Assembly (NCBI GenBank): GCA_030447925.1
Contig: JAUJNX010000007.1
Coordinates: 1-64,000, forward strand
Direction: 5' to 3'
DNA length: 64,000 bases
DNA from: Egibacteraceae bacterium
Lineage (GTDB): Bacteria; Actinomycetota; Nitriliruptoria; Euzebyales; Egibacteraceae
The notes under the pieces were generated by a model, which searched no databases, was not told the origin of the DNA, and saw only the letters and a program-made list of their open reading frames with translations. The position numbers and the translations under genes were made by a program. Position 1 is the stretch's first letter. Each line of letters starts with the position of its first letter. Positions 63,252-64,000 of the stretch are shown here, piece after piece.

Positions 63252-64000
63252 TGATGAAGGCGATTCGCGACACGGTCACGCTGTTCGGACGCTCGATGCG
63301 CCACATCCAGCGCAGTCCGGACACCATCATCACGGTCGCGATCATGCCGATCGCGCTCCTGCTGCTCTTCGTCTACGTGTTCGGCGGCGCGATCGACGTC
63401 GGCACCGGCAGCTACGTGGACTACCTGCTGCCCGGCATCCTCCTCATCGCCATCGCCAGCGGCATCTCCTACACGGCCGTGCGGATCTTCGCCGACGCGC
63501 AGAAGGGGATCATCGTGCGGTTGCACTCCATGCCGGTCTCGCGCGCGTCGGTGCTGTGGGCACACGTGCTGACCTCGCTGGTGTCCAACGCGATCTCGCT
63601 GGTCATCATCGTCGTGGTCGCGCTGCTCGTGGGCTTCCGGTCCAGCGCGGGTGTGCTGGGCTGGCTCGCCGTGATCGGGATCCTCGCGCTGTTCACCCTG
63701 GCCCTGACCTGGCTGGCGGTGATCCCCGGGCTGACGGCGACGACCATCGACGGCGCCTCGGCGTTCGCCTACCCGCTGATCCTCCTGCCGTTCGTCAGTT
63801 CCGCGTTCGTCCCCACCGGCTCCATGCCGACCCCGGTCCGGGTGTTCGCGGAGAACCAGCCCGTCACCGCCATCGTCGAGGCGCTCCGCTCGCTCCTCGG
63901 CAGCCGGCCGGTCGGGACCGACGTCTGGACCGCCCTCGCCTGGTGCGCGGGGCTGGCGATCACCGCGTACGTCGTCGCCATGCGCGCCTACAACCGCGCC
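63248..64000 (+). CDS. ABC transporter permease, DrrB type (partial)
   Basis: The frame starts at ATG 63248, overlapping the ATPase stop (ATGA), and is still open at the window end (251 codons). It begins MMMKAIRDTVTLFGRSMRHIQRSPDT. Then come membrane helices IITVAIMPIALLLLFVYVFGG and LLPGILLIAIASGISYTAVRIF, VLTSLVSNAISLVIIVVVALLV and more. The ABC-2 motif region around ENQPVTAIVEALRSLL is present near the end. Only the last few residues should be missing. Forms the exporter with the DrrA-type ATPase. Confidence 0.9.
   Translation, partial: MMMKAIRDTVTLFGRSMRHIQRSPDTIITVAIMPIALLLLFVYVFGGAIDVGTGSYVDYLLPGILLIAIASGISYTAVRIFADAQKGIIVRLHSMPVSRASVLWAHVLTSLVSNAISLVIIVVVALLVGFRSSAGVLGWLAVIGILALFTLALTWLAVIPGLTATTIDGASAFAYPLILLPFVSSAFVPTGSMPTPVRVFAENQPVTAIVEALRSLLGSRPVGTDVWTALAWCAGLAITAYVVAMRAYNRA

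Overview
The window is very GC-rich bacterial DNA. Nearly every third codon position is G or C, GTG starts are common, and the regulators are typical of Actinomycetota: a SigR/RsrA-type sigma/anti-sigma pair, WhiB1, PdtaS, a SigF/RsbW pair and actinobacterial Lhr. I infer a chromosome segment of an actinomycete. The genus cannot be read from the sequence, and a deep-branching class such as Nitriliruptoria is only a guess. No rRNA, tRNA or CRISPR array was found.

Layout. 0-6.4 kb: SigR/RsrA, a sugar-nucleotide epimerase, small zinc proteins, an APP1-type phosphatase and an MFS exporter. 6.7-13.5 kb: regulation and lipid genes (isolated sigma region 4 protein, KamA-type radical SAM enzyme, PdtaS, WhiB1, GDPD, DAG kinase, SigF/RsbW). 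13.9-19.7 kb: lhr-nei DNA repair and cspA. 20-24.6 kb: the three-gene locus for the osmolyte N-acetylglutaminylglutamine amide, whose synthetase is broken by an exact 53-bp tandem duplication. 24.6-41.8 kb: small regulatory and transport units, two paralogous substrate-binding/VWA proteins flanking an EamA transporter, a SigE-type sigma operon, rhomboid and DtxR/MntR. 41.8-52.6 kb: a copper island (DUF305, CsoR, CopB, redox and transport genes, CopZ, YtkA-like protein, CopA, DsrE). 52.7-53.8 kb: an IS5-family insertion. 53.8-64 kb: mannosyltransferase, an N5-glutamine methyltransferase-like gene, sigma/CU044_5270 pair, SagB-like oxidoreductase, esterase, and a PadR-controlled DrrAB-type ABC exporter that runs off the window end.

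How the genes work together. In the copper island two near-identical promoter/operator sites (42917-42946 and 48538-48566), each a CsoR-like dyad lying over the promoter, sit upstream of csoR-copB and of copZ-ytkA-copA. Between them lies a string of five genes joined by 4-base ATGA overlaps (wHTH-like protein, MFS with a Cys-rich tail, small protein, HMA-like protein without CxxC, truncated flavoprotein), preceded by a thioredoxin. I regard this as the best candidate for an undescribed module.

Two cautions. First, about a dozen genes are interrupted by frameshifts, most explained by loss of one G or C from a short G/C run; this looks more like sequencing error than gene decay. Second, many genes start 6-9 bases after a TANNNT box, which indicates widespread leaderless transcription, so missing ribosome-binding sites should not be held against those starts.
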